DNA from: Streptomyces sp. CB02414
GTDB taxonomy: Bacteria > Actinomycetota > Actinomycetes > Streptomycetales > Streptomycetaceae
Assembly: GCF_001905385.1 (NCBI RefSeq)
Contig: NZ_LIPF01000001.1
Span: 486,765-550,764, forward strand
Length of the DNA stretch: 64,000 nucleotides
Direction of reading: 5' to 3'
Positions 29,984-37,475 of the stretch are shown one piece after another. A program made the position numbers and the translations under genes. Each line of letters opens with the position of its first letter. Within the stretch, counting starts at the first letter, position 1. The notes beneath the pieces were generated by a model, which searched no databases, was not told where the DNA came from, and saw only the letters and a list, made by a program, of their open reading frames with translations.

Positions 29984-32080
29984 ATGACACAACAGGACGA
30001 GAACCGTGACAGCCGACCGGAAGCGCAGTCGTCAGACGCCCACTTCGGGTCTGTGCCGCGGCAGGTCGGCGGGGGGCACGACGAGGCCGCATCGGGCGCT
30101 GAGGGCGTAACCGGCAAACCCTATGTAATGAGGATCAGTCGCCTTACAGTCGACAAACTCGGCATCAAAATGTACGACCGCGTGTCAGCAGTACTTGCGG
30201 AAGTCATCGCAAACGCGTACGACGCGGACGCCGAGGAGGTGACCGTCGAGCTGCCGTGGGGGGTGTTTCTGGACAACCTCGGTGCGGCCTACGAGATCAC
30301 GGTTTCGGATGACGGTCATGGGATGACCGCTAGCGAGGTGAACTCCCACTACCTGGCAGTGGGATCGGACCGTCGAAAGCGGTTCGGTAAGGACAAGTCC
30401 AAGGACAAGAATCGCCCGGTGATGGGGCGTAAGGGGATCGGAAAGCTAGCTCCCTTCGGGATTTGCGAGACGGTTGAGGTGATTACAGCCGGAGGGGAAA
30501 AGCTAGAGGGTGGCTACAAGGTCGCTCACCTGATTCTTTCTCTGAATGAAATTCTCGACGACACGGACGACGAGTACCGACCGACGCCAGGCTCGCTCGA
30601 CGGCACCTGGGCCCCTAAGCATGGCACCATCGTGAAACTCCGTGACTTCAGGCGGAAGCGCGTCCCTAGTGGCGTTGAACTGCATCGTCAACTGAGCGCA
30701 CGGTTCGGCATTCGCCGCCCGGATTGGGACGTCGAAGTCATCAACACGGATAACACGCTGATCCCAGAGTCGTTCCATCTGGGCGAACTCAACATCGAGC
30801 TGATGCCTGACACTCGCATCGATTTGGCCGACCGCATGGTGGAGACCAGCTCGGGTGAGAAGCTGCCCATCTCGGGGTGGCTGGCCTACAGCAAAAAGCC
30901 GTACAGGGATGAGGCGATGGCGGGTGTGCGAATCTACTCGCGAGGCAAGATTGTTTCTTTGACTCGTGATTTCGGAATCACTTCGGGATTTCACGGCGAG
31001 TACAGCATCCGCTCGTACCTTGTAGGAGAAATTCACGCGGAGTGGCTGGACGAGGGCGAGGACCTTATTCGCTCCGATCGACAGGACATTATCTGGAGTT
31101 CTGACTATGGCGACGCGCTGAGGCAGTGGGGACACGCCGTGATGCGCGAGCTAGGCGCCCGAGGCAGAAACTCGATCAAGAAGGAGACGTGGAACGATTT
31201 CGAGCAGGCGTCTAACTTGCAATCGCGACTAGAAGCCGACGCACCTGGCGACAAGGCTTATCAGGAGTCTGTCAGGCAGGCTGCGAAGCTTTTGGTTAGC
31301 GACAAAGACCGGGAGTCCATTGCCGACCCCGAGCATCGGGAAAAGGTCTACCAGCTCGCAAAAACCATCGGTCCGCACAGGACGTTGCTCGATGCACTGC
31401 ATCAGGTTGCCGAGGATGCCAGCAGTCCGCTCGACATCGTTCTTGGCCTCTTCCAAAAGGCACGCATTGCGGAGATGTACTCCCTGGGACAGGTCGCATC
31501 GGAGCGCATCGAAGTCCTCAATAAGCTGTCAGCTCTGATCGACGATGGCACGACCTTGGAACAGCCACTTCAAGAACTACTCGAACAGGCTCCCTGGCTA
31601 CTGGCCCCGGAGTGGACTCCGTTGGGCATGAATGAGTCTCTGGAGAGGGTTCGCAAGTCCTTCGAATCTTGGTACTTCAAGAAACACAACGTCGCCCTGG
31701 TGACCTCGGCGATCAACCGGCAAAGCAAGCGACCTGATTTTGTACTGCTACACGATTCGGGAACCTTGTGGATCGTAGAGATCAAGCGGATGGATTACCA
31801 TTTGACCGATGCGGAGTATTTGCGCGCGGTCAACTACCTGGCTGACCTAGATGAATTTTTGAATCAGGTTGATGCTCTCGGCAAACAGTTCCCTGTCCGT
31901 AGGCTCACGTTCATTGCGGACCATACGGACAAGCTGAGCAGCGTCTCCCTCTCGTCGGTGGCCAACGATGCTCGCATCCAGATTCGGGGATGGCATGACC
32001 TGCTAGACGACACCTTGCGAGCGCACCGCGACTTTTTGGCCCGTGTCGACGACATAAAGAACGACGGAAGCACGCCATAG
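29984..32080 (+). CDS. MORC/MutL-like GHKL ATPase with C-terminal PD-(D/E)XK nuclease domain
   Basis: 698 residues from ATG 29984 (GGGGAG five bases upstream); earlier GTGs at 29957 and 29981 are weaker. GHKL ATPase motifs: EVIANAYDA (N box, 73-81), DDGHGM (109-114) and GRKGIGKLAPFG (148-159). A transducer-like region and helical linker follow, then LEQAPWLLAPEW and the nuclease core RPDF...EIKR, with Asp585, Glu599 and Lys601 giving the D-x(13)-E-x-K pattern; this layout resembles the Shedu (DUF4263) nuclease. GHKL ATPases of the MORC/MutL type paired with C5-methylases and nucleases have been described by Iyer, Abhiman and Aravind as predicted restriction systems. ATP-gated cleavage of unmethylated DNA is the likely role (inference). 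Confidence 0.82.
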   Translation: MTQQDENRDSRPEAQSSDAHFGSVPRQVGGGHDEAASGAEGVTGKPYVMRISRLTVDKLGIKMYDRVSAVLAEVIANAYDADAEEVTVELPWGVFLDNLGAAYEITVSDDGHGMTASEVNSHYLAVGSDRRKRFGKDKSKDKNRPVMGRKGIGKLAPFGICETVEVITAGGEKLEGGYKVAHLILSLNEILDDTDDEYRPTPGSLDGTWAPKHGTIVKLRDFRRKRVPSGVELHRQLSARFGIRRPDWDVEVINTDNTLIPESFHLGELNIELMPDTRIDLADRMVETSSGEKLPISGWLAYSKKPYRDEAMAGVRIYSRGKIVSLTRDFGITSGFHGEYSIRSYLVGEIHAEWLDEGEDLIRSDRQDIIWSSDYGDALRQWGHAVMRELGARGRNSIKKETWNDFEQASNLQSRLEADAPGDKAYQESVRQAAKLLVSDKDRESIADPEHREKVYQLAKTIGPHRTLLDALHQVAEDASSPLDIVLGLFQKARIAEMYSLGQVASERIEVLNKLSALIDDGTTLEQPLQELLEQAPWLLAPEWTPLGMNESLERVRKSFESWYFKKHNVALVTSAINRQSKRPDFVLLHDSGTLWIVEIKRMDYHLTDAEYLRAVNYLADLDEFLNQVDALGKQFPVRRLTFIADHTDKLSSVSLSSVANDARIQIRGWHDLLDDTLRAHRDFLARVDDIKNDGSTP

Positions 32081-32298
32081 CGCTTAGCTGTCTGCGGACA
32101 ACGCCTGGATGCTCACTGCTGGCCTTGAGTAAGCCTCTGCCCGAGCACAGGACGAGCCCTGGCGGGGTGGTACCTGATGTGCAGACTGGGAGGCTGGCTG
32201 GGCGCAACGCCGGGCCGTCGCGGTCCGCCGCTGGAAGAGGGAGGCAGCGGTGGGGAGGATGGCCGTTGCTTCGGCGTACGGACGCGGAAGGGGTTACA

Positions 32299-32326
32299 GA
32301 AGGCGATCCCCTCGGGGATCGCCTTC
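32299..32326. terminator. Hairpin at the right end of the element
   Basis: GAAGGCGATCCC (32299-32310), loop CTCG, GGGATCGCCTTC (32315-32326): a perfect 12-bp stem. It could terminate the GHKL-nuclease transcript or be an att-region structure. Confidence 0.65.
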
Positions 32327-32345
32327 CTGGGCCGTCTGTGGGCCG
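32327..32345. repeat. Short direct repeat near right end
   Basis: CTGGGCCGTCTGTGGGCCG; differs by one base from 23552-23570. Pairing of copies inside both ends fits integrase arm-type sites (inference). Confidence 0.5.
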
Positions 32346-32451
32346 TCGAAGGGGGGCCTACAGCGACCAACGACGACGGACGACGGCCACCAGGTGGCAG
32401 GCCAGCACAGCTCAGTCATCGAACGCGTGAGGTCGCTCCGGGGTAGCGCCA

Positions 32452-32539
32452 CTTCCTTAGGAACAAGCGGCAGGAGTGGGAGGAGTACCGGTCGCAGGTG
32501 ACGGCGTTCGAGCTGCGGAAGTCGTTGCCGGTGCTGTAA
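32452..32539 (+). repeat. Direct repeat, right copy (glnA2 3' end without its gene)
   Basis: Reads FLRNKRQEWEEYRSQV and on to RKSLPVL stop in the glnA2 frame, but no gene body precedes it. The upstream differences (TTAGG instead of CTCCGG) are silent in the glnA2 frame. This is the expected other att site left by integration into the 3' end of glnA2. Confidence 0.88.
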
Positions 32540-32561
32540 GGGTACAAGTGCTGGTCGGAGG

Positions 32562-32587
32562 GAGAGGGAACACGTGGTTCCCCTCTC
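32562..32587 (+). terminator. Probable original glnA2 terminator, displaced
   Basis: GAGAGGGAAC (32562-32571) pairs with GTTCCCCTCTC (32577-32587) with one bulged C, 22 bases after the right att copy. Before integration it would have followed the glnA2 stop directly. Confidence 0.55.
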
Positions 32588-32607
32588 TCACGGGGTAGCC
32601 GGTCGCT

Positions 32608-32856
32608 ATGACGGAGCCTCAGCGGACAGAGGACTCGGCCACACCTTCATGGCGCCGACGCCGGTTTGTGTACTGGCCGGCAGTGCTGGCCTACGTGCTT
32701 GCCGTGGCCGGACTCGCAGCGGCGTTCTGGCACTGGGTGAGGGGCAAGTCGTGGGACGACTCGCTGTCCTTCGCGCTGACGGTGACGATGACTGCGGTCG
32801 GCGGCCAGTGGGGAGCCGCGATCATCCGGCGGAAGGCCGGTCGTGGTGACGGTTGA
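32608..32856 (+). CDS. Small membrane protein
   Basis: 82 residues. A polar N-terminus (MTEPQRTEDSATPSWRRRR) is followed by two hydrophobic segments (FVYWPAVLAYVLAVAGLAAAF and LSFALTVTMTAVGGQWGAAI) and a basic tail. Family unknown; size and layout fit many small Streptomyces membrane proteins. It is the first host-like gene after the element, with GC-rich codon use again. Confidence 0.65.
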   Translation: MTEPQRTEDSATPSWRRRRFVYWPAVLAYVLAVAGLAAAFWHWVRGKSWDDSLSFALTVTMTAVGGQWGAAIIRRKAGRGDG

Positions 32857-33253
32857 CCATCGGCCGTGGCAGTCCTCGCGCCCGGTCCTGCGGTACGACG
32901 CCGACCGGTGCCGAACCTCCCTCGGACCTGCACACCGTTCATCGCACGGTCGCGGGGGTGGGGCGTGCCGGAAGTCCGGAGGATGAACCGCGCGCGTCCC
33001 GGCCCGAGGGAGCCCCGAAACCGGCGGGAAGCGTGAAGACGCGGGCCCTTTCCGCGACCGCATGCGCACACTCATGAACTCGGGGACGCCTGAAGCAGCG
33101 CCGACAACGGTGCGCGGATGGTGGGCCGTTCACCCCCGTGCTTTGATCGGTGCGCGGCACGCCGGTGGCCGGTTCCGGGCCCTCACCTCGGAACGCGGGC
33201 GTGCGTGCCTCACCGCTCCCCCTTTTACGTCAGCACGAGAGGAAAGACCTGTC
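32857..33253. other. Intergenic region before the double-glycine peptide gene
   Basis: About 400 bases; no open frame with convincing codon use and no clear hairpin. Presumably contains the peptide gene promoter. Confidence 0.4.
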
Positions 33254-33487
33254 ATGAACCTCGTCCCCCAGGTCGAAACGGCTGAGATCTCCGACGCGGA
33301 CCTGGACCAGGTGGCCGGCGGCACCATCGGCATCGACGCCGGCGCCGCCGTCATCACCGCCGGTGGTGCGCTCGGCGCAGGTTTCCACGCGGAGGCCGGC
33401 CCGTTCTCGCTCACCGCCGGTCTGGGCGCCTCGGCGGCCTTCGGCGGCGCCTCGGCGCAGGGTCACGCGCAGACGACCATGCTCTGA
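33254..33487 (+). CDS. Double-glycine-leader peptide (bacteriocin/RiPP-like)
   Basis: 77 residues from ATG 33254. The first 23 residues look like a GG-type leader: acidic, with ISDADLDQVAGG ending in Gly-Gly, as in precursors cut by C39 peptidase transporters. The remaining 54 residues are Gly/Ala-rich (ITAGGALGAGFHAEAGPF) with Ser and Thr but no Cys, so a lanthionine product is unlikely; an unmodified class II bacteriocin-like or microcin-like peptide fits better. A strong terminator follows at 33509. No modification enzyme, C39 transporter or immunity gene is adjacent; the nearby SAM methyltransferase is convergent and belongs to another operon. Function is inferred. Confidence 0.7.
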   Translation: MNLVPQVETAEISDADLDQVAGGTIGIDAGAAVITAGGALGAGFHAEAGPFSLTAGLGASAAFGGASAQGHAQTTML

Positions 33488-33508
33488 GCCGCGCGCCTGA
33501 ATGAGCGT

Positions 33509-33536
33509 GAGCCCCGGACCGCTGTGTCCGGGGCTC
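33509..33536 (+). terminator. Terminator of the double-glycine peptide gene
   Basis: GAGCCCCGGAC (33509-33519), six-base loop, GTCCGGGGCTC (33526-33536): perfect 11-bp stem, with CTCTCCTT following. Confidence 0.8.
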
Positions 33537-33605
33537 TCTCCTTGCCGTTGTCGGCCGACAACGTCGGTCACACGAGCACCTTGTAGCCGTCGAACAGAGG
33601 TGATC

Positions 33606-34424
33606 TCACCGCCGACAAACAAGGATGCCGCCGAGGCACGTGATCTCGTACGCACCGTGCCGGGCGATACAGTCGGCGACGATTGCACGCGCTCTGTCGA
33701 TGGTCTCGTCGAAGGGGACGTCGTGCTGGTCCGCCCAGGCGCGATACGAAGCCATGTGGGCGATGACAGGCTCGGGATCACGAACAGTGATGGTTCCTGG
33801 CAGTTCGACGACCTCCACTCGGCTGAACTCGTTGCCAAGCAAGGCTGGAGCTTTCTCCAGGGAGAACCGAGCGCTGAGCGAGATTCGGGCCGGACCGCGG
33901 TCAATGCCGAGGACGTCTCCGGCGGCCCGCTGCCAGAGGTCGTCGAGTTCGGCCTTGTCGCGATCGCTGTTGGTGGAAGCGATGACCAATCCGTCACGGG
34001 CTACGACCCGGGCCAATTCTCTGATCGCCTGGGGGATGTCGGGCACGTGGTACAGCATGTGGAGCGCGAGAGCCGCGTCGACGCTCTTCGCGGCCAGCGG
34101 CAGCCTCGTGGCATCCGCCACGGCAACCGGGCCAGGGACGCTGGCGAGAATGCCCGGGGCGATGTCGAGACCGAGCAGAGACAGGTCCGGGCGGTCCTGA
34201 CGAAGTCGCTGGATGAACTTGCCGTTGCCGCAACCGATGTCCACGACCCGGCCGCGTACGTCACCCAGCCGCTCGGCGACGAGGCCGGGGAGGTCGTACC
34301 GGGGTGTCTGCCACCGATAAAGCGACTGCCTGGCAGACAGGTCCCGGTCTCCGTTGTAGGCGCTGTCCGCCAGGCGGGTCCGGTCGGTGACGGCTGCGTC
34401 GTGGGCAGCGGGCAGGTCGGTCAC
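33606..34424 (-). CDS. Class I SAM-dependent methyltransferase
   Basis: 272 residues from GTG 34424, overlapping the upstream regulator's stop by four bases. Methyltransferase fold: VVDIGCGNGKFIQRL (motif I, SAM binding), LLGLDIAPGIL (motif II), VADATRLPL and ALALHMLYHVPDIPQAIREL (post I and III). The N-terminus is DRTRLADSAYNGDRDL... and the C-terminus is rich in aliphatic residues. Similar enzymes methylate small molecules, but no substrate can be named. Coupled translation with the XRE-TPR gene points to a linked role. Confidence 0.87.
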   Translation of the reverse strand: MTDLPAAHDAAVTDRTRLADSAYNGDRDLSARQSLYRWQTPRYDLPGLVAERLGDVRGRVVDIGCGNGKFIQRLRQDRPDLSLLGLDIAPGILASVPGPVAVADATRLPLAAKSVDAALALHMLYHVPDIPQAIRELARVVARDGLVIASTNSDRDKAELDDLWQRAAGDVLGIDRGPARISLSARFSLEKAPALLGNEFSRVEVVELPGTITVRDPEPVIAHMASYRAWADQHDVPFDETIDRARAIVADCIARHGAYEITCLGGILVCRR

Positions 34425-35758
34425 GTCGGCAACTCCGGAGGGTGGGCGGCGGGCAAGGACGCACGGACGGCCGTGTGCTGGAGTCGTTCACGCAGGTGTA
34501 CCGCCTGCGCAGCCCCACCGTACTGCGGCGCTCCCAGTTCCCGCCCGAGAGCGGTGAGCCGACGCACGATACTGGCCGACATCCGCTCCGGCGACGCCTC
34601 AAGAACGAAGCCGAGCTTCTCCGCCGTACCGTCCAGGTCGCCTAGGAGCAGGTGCCCGCGTGCGAGATCGAGGTGCGCGGCGAACAGGTCGCCTACCGAC
34701 TGGTCGTCTCCGTCCGCGCTGCGGTAGAGGCGAATGGCCGTCTCGGCACTGACGATGGCCCGCTGGACCTGCTCCTGCCCGCCCACGGCCAGGAGGGTCG
34801 TCCCGGCGTACGCGAACTGCTTGGCCGCAGGGAAGTCGAATACTCCCCCTACCTCGTCCCGGCCCGTGATCGCCTCACGAGATCGTTCGGCATCCGCCAG
34901 GGCATCGAGCGCACGGCCCGAGTCGCCGCATATCGCCAACGCCCGCGCCTCCAGACTCGCAAGCCGTGCGCCGATGGTGCCGCTCGCCCTGTGGCACAGA
35001 CCGGCCTGCGCCAGCCGGGCCGCCTGCTCGTGCCTTCCCATCCAGTACGCGATCAACGATTCCACCGCACGGACCCACGCGAACATCCCTTCGTGTCCGA
35101 CCACCTCGGCACAAGCCCGGGCGGTGCGGGCGTGTGTGGCGGCGGAGTCGTAGTCTCCGAGGTCGAGACAGACGTGTGCGGACAGGCCGCAGAGGCGAGA
35201 GGCGGAGAGGTAGAGGTCGGTGGTCTGCCGGGGGTGTTGACGTCCGCGCAGCAGCTCGAACACTCCGTCCCGCAATCGCTTGATCTCCACGTACTGCTCC
35301 ATCAGCGGATGGCTGACGTACGTACGAGCGAGGCGGCCGACGTCCGCCTCCAGTTGCTCTACGACGACCTCGTCGGCGTTGCGCTGCGCAATGAACCGGG
35401 CAAACTCGGCCGACCGCCACGCGTCCGCCGAGAGCGGCTCCGCCCGGGCATCGGAGTTTCGGACCGGCTGCGGAGAGGGTGCTTGCTCGACGCCAACTGC
35501 ACCGGCCTCGTCACGCTGCCCCTTGCTTACGGCAACAGCTTGGTCGAGCGTGGCGACGTCCACACCGTAGGCCTGTGCCAGGTACTTGCGGGTGTATGGC
35601 ACAGGGATCCGCGCTTCGCGCTCGTACCGCCCGATCTCCTTGCCGGTCTTCGCCGACCGCCCTTCCAGAGTGTTGTACTCGTCGGCGACCCTCTGCTGGC
35701 TCCAGCCGCGCGCTGTGCGCAGCCGGACGAGCAAGGCGCCGATTCCGGTGTCGCCCAT
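34421..35758 (-). CDS. XRE-family HTH regulator with TPR-like domain
   Basis: 445 residues from ATG 35758 (GGGGGA upstream); longer in-frame starts exist but the regulator domain begins here. An XRE-type helix-turn-helix (LLVRLRTARGWSQQRVADEYN, then ARIPVPYTRKYLAQAYGVD) is followed by a long helical region (about 130-440) with repeated 34-residue-like helices, similar to TPR regulators common in Streptomyces. It is the first gene of an operon with the methyltransferase and is divergent from the ATPase/aaRS-like/ASCH operon, which it probably controls. Confidence 0.85.
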   Translation of the reverse strand: MGDTGIGALLVRLRTARGWSQQRVADEYNTLEGRSAKTGKEIGRYEREARIPVPYTRKYLAQAYGVDVATLDQAVAVSKGQRDEAGAVGVEQAPSPQPVRNSDARAEPLSADAWRSAEFARFIAQRNADEVVVEQLEADVGRLARTYVSHPLMEQYVEIKRLRDGVFELLRGRQHPRQTTDLYLSASRLCGLSAHVCLDLGDYDSAATHARTARACAEVVGHEGMFAWVRAVESLIAYWMGRHEQAARLAQAGLCHRASGTIGARLASLEARALAICGDSGRALDALADAERSREAITGRDEVGGVFDFPAAKQFAYAGTTLLAVGGQEQVQRAIVSAETAIRLYRSADGDDQSVGDLFAAHLDLARGHLLLGDLDGTAEKLGFVLEASPERMSASIVRRLTALGRELGAPQYGGAAQAVHLRERLQHTAVRASLPAAHPPELPT

Positions 35759-35862
35759 GCCGTCCCCCAGGAACACGTGACCTCTGGCCCCCATAGTGGC
35801 CCCCGCGTTGGCCCCCGTGCTGGCTCCCGACCCAAATGGGTTAAGCCGCTTTGCTGTTGGCC

Positions 35863-36363
35863 ATGGCAAGCAGACTCACCTCCGAGGTGGCCAACGCCCT
35901 GTCGGACCGCCTTCCGGGCAGGGACCGGCACCGCACCATGCTCTTCCCACGCCGCCGGACCGCGCCAGGTGCCGCTCGCGACTTCGTCGTCGCCACGCTG
36001 AGCGAGTGGGGCGAGAAGAGCCGCCTCGACGATATGCGGCTGTGTGCCTCGGAACTCGTCACCAACGCTGTGATTCACGGGGCGCCCGCAGGCCGGCTGG
36101 TCCTCGTGCGTGTCGACTCCCTGGACGACGGGTTGCGCCTTGAGGTCCACGACTCCGGCGACGACGCCCCGACCCAACGCATCCCCGAGGAGTCCGCCGT
36201 CGACGGTCGCGGCCTGCTGATCGTCTCCGCCACGGCGGACAGATGGGGCGTGCAGGAGAGGACCGGTCCCGGAAAGTGCGTCTGGGCCGCATTCGACCGC
36301 GACAAGAGCGAGGCGGCAGCACCGCCGTCCCGCGATACCGAACCGCAGGGGGACACGTCATGA
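35863..36363 (+). CDS. RsbW-like ATP-binding protein (HATPase)
   Basis: 166 residues from ATG 35863 (TTG 35851 also possible; neither has a strong ribosome site). HATPase_c_2 features: CASELVTNAVIHGAP (N box), LEVHDSGDDAP (G1) and DGRGLLIVSATADRWGV (G2). This family includes anti-sigma and regulatory kinases; many Streptomyces copies pair with XRE regulators, as in whiJ-like loci, but there is no DUF397 gene here. It overlaps the next gene by four bases (ATGA). Confidence 0.85.
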   Translation: MASRLTSEVANALSDRLPGRDRHRTMLFPRRRTAPGAARDFVVATLSEWGEKSRLDDMRLCASELVTNAVIHGAPAGRLVLVRVDSLDDGLRLEVHDSGDDAPTQRIPEESAVDGRGLLIVSATADRWGVQERTGPGKCVWAAFDRDKSEAAAPPSRDTEPQGDTS

Positions 36364-37475
36364 CCATGCACCCCGTCTCGCCGAACACCGTTCTCGCCAA
36401 CGCTCTCCACCACGCCGAGGACGTTCTTGCCCCTCGCGTCATCGCCAACCCGCCCGAGCGAATCGTGCTGGTCGTCGGGACCCAGATCAACGGCGCCCCG
36501 CACATCGGAACCTCGCTCGTGCAGTCCCTGGCCTTCGCCTTGGCCGTCCGACTGCGTGACCGCTTCGACCTCCCCACCGAGGTGTTGTTCAGCGCCCTCG
36601 ACAACGCCCCGTACGAACTGACCACCGACCCGGTCAGCGGTCACCGCTACCAGCGCGCCTATGCCCAAGCCATGGACGAGCGGGACCTGAACGACCTCAT
36701 CACCGCTCTCTACCAGCCGCTCTTCACCACCCTGTCCAGGCGTCTGAGCATCCCGCACCACATCGAGACGTACTCGCAACAGCAGGCCGGTGAGCACTAC
36801 CGTCGCACCTGGCTGCGCCTCCTCCCCCGCATCGACGCCGCCCGCTGGTGGCTAGCGCCTTCCACCGGCATCCCGCACCTCCGTGTCCCCTGCCCGCACA
36901 CCGACTGCGGCTGGGCGGAGAAGCACGCCGAACGCACCCGGGTCGGCCGCATCGAAGCCAAGGCGGCGACGGTCTCCGCCGTCTGCTTGCACCACGGCCC
37001 GTACGAGACCAAGGTCATGCCCACCGCCGGCGCGTACCTGGACTTGGCCACGCTCTACCGCAACCTGGTCAAGGAACTCGCCCTGACCAGCCCCCAAGGC
37101 ACGCTGCACGTCATGGTCAAGGGAGGTGACTGGGTCTTCGGCTCCCACCTCGTCGACGAGGCGCTGCATGCCGTGGGCCTCACCCGCGCACAGCTCCCGG
37201 CCCGGCTGTTCTGCCCTCAGGTCGTGTCCGACACCGGCGCCAAGCTGTCCAAATCCCTCGTACGAGAAGGCCGTGCCCCCTTGCCCGAGGGCGTCGCCCC
37301 TTGGATGCTCGACACCCGGCAGTGGCCCGGCACCGTCACCGAGTACGCGGACCAACTGCTCGGCATGACCGAAACTCTGCTCTCTGACCCCCGCCACTTC
37401 TTCCGTTCTTATTCGGTCGCTGAGATCAGCCGCCTGATCACCGCACCGTCCGCGAGGAGCGTTCCCACCCGATGA
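36360..37475 (+). CDS. Class I aminoacyl-tRNA-synthetase-like protein, catalytic part only
   Basis: 371 residues from ATG 36360. Rossmann catalytic features: NGAPHIGTSL (HIGH-type motif, 44-53) and AKLSKSLV (KMSKS-type, 294-301). Between them a Cys/His cluster (CPHTDCGW, VCLHHG) suggests a zinc site, as in class I lysyl-tRNA synthetases. No anticodon-binding domain follows: the chain stops about 75 residues after KLSKS. It is therefore unlikely to be a standard synthetase; such paralogues can make aminoacyl-AMP or aminoacylate other targets. It is translationally coupled to both neighbours (ATGA overlaps). Confidence 0.78.
   Translation: MTMHPVSPNTVLANALHHAEDVLAPRVIANPPERIVLVVGTQINGAPHIGTSLVQSLAFALAVRLRDRFDLPTEVLFSALDNAPYELTTDPVSGHRYQRAYAQAMDERDLNDLITALYQPLFTTLSRRLSIPHHIETYSQQQAGEHYRRTWLRLLPRIDAARWWLAPSTGIPHLRVPCPHTDCGWAEKHAERTRVGRIEAKAATVSAVCLHHGPYETKVMPTAGAYLDLATLYRNLVKELALTSPQGTLHVMVKGGDWVFGSHLVDEALHAVGLTRAQLPARLFCPQVVSDTGAKLSKSLVREGRAPLPEGVAPWMLDTRQWPGTVTEYADQLLGMTETLLSDPRHFFRSYSVAEISRLITAPSARSVPTR

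Larger units (their letters stand above)
23387..32521. mobile_element. Integrated genomic element in the 3' end of glnA2
   Basis: About 9.07 kb (repeat-to-repeat offset 9073) bounded by the glnA2 3'-end direct repeats. Contents: membrane protein, RES/HEPN protein, tyrosine-integrase remnant, IS5-type element, GntR-Nudix protein, C5-methyltransferase and GHKL-nuclease. Base composition is clearly less GC-rich than the flanks. No rep, tra (FtsK-like) or xis gene is recognisable, so it looks like a defective integrative element or a defence island trapped between att sites. Confidence 0.75.
32081..32607. other. Gene-free right end of the element and att junction
   Basis: No supported gene. In order it contains the hairpin at 32299-32326, the short direct repeat 32327-32345, the glnA2 3'-end copy 32452-32539, and a displaced hairpin 32562-32587 that probably was the original glnA2 terminator. 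Confidence 0.6.

Noticed and set aside
29465..29992. Second minus-strand frame overlapping the methyltransferase start
   Set aside because: Frame-shifted shadow of the methyltransferase N-terminus; Ser/Pro-rich and without motifs.
30503..31135. Minus-strand open frame inside the GHKL-nuclease gene
   Set aside because: No domain, no ribosome site, and it overlaps the conserved ATPase region in antisense.
32452..32539. Second glutamine synthetase gene or pseudogene at the right junction
   Set aside because: Only about 88 bases match, and nothing upstream resembles the gene body; an att copy explains it better than a decayed duplicate.
33606..34424. Methyltransferase as a tailoring enzyme of the double-glycine peptide
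   Set aside because: It is convergent, separated by a terminator and translationally coupled to the XRE-TPR regulator instead.
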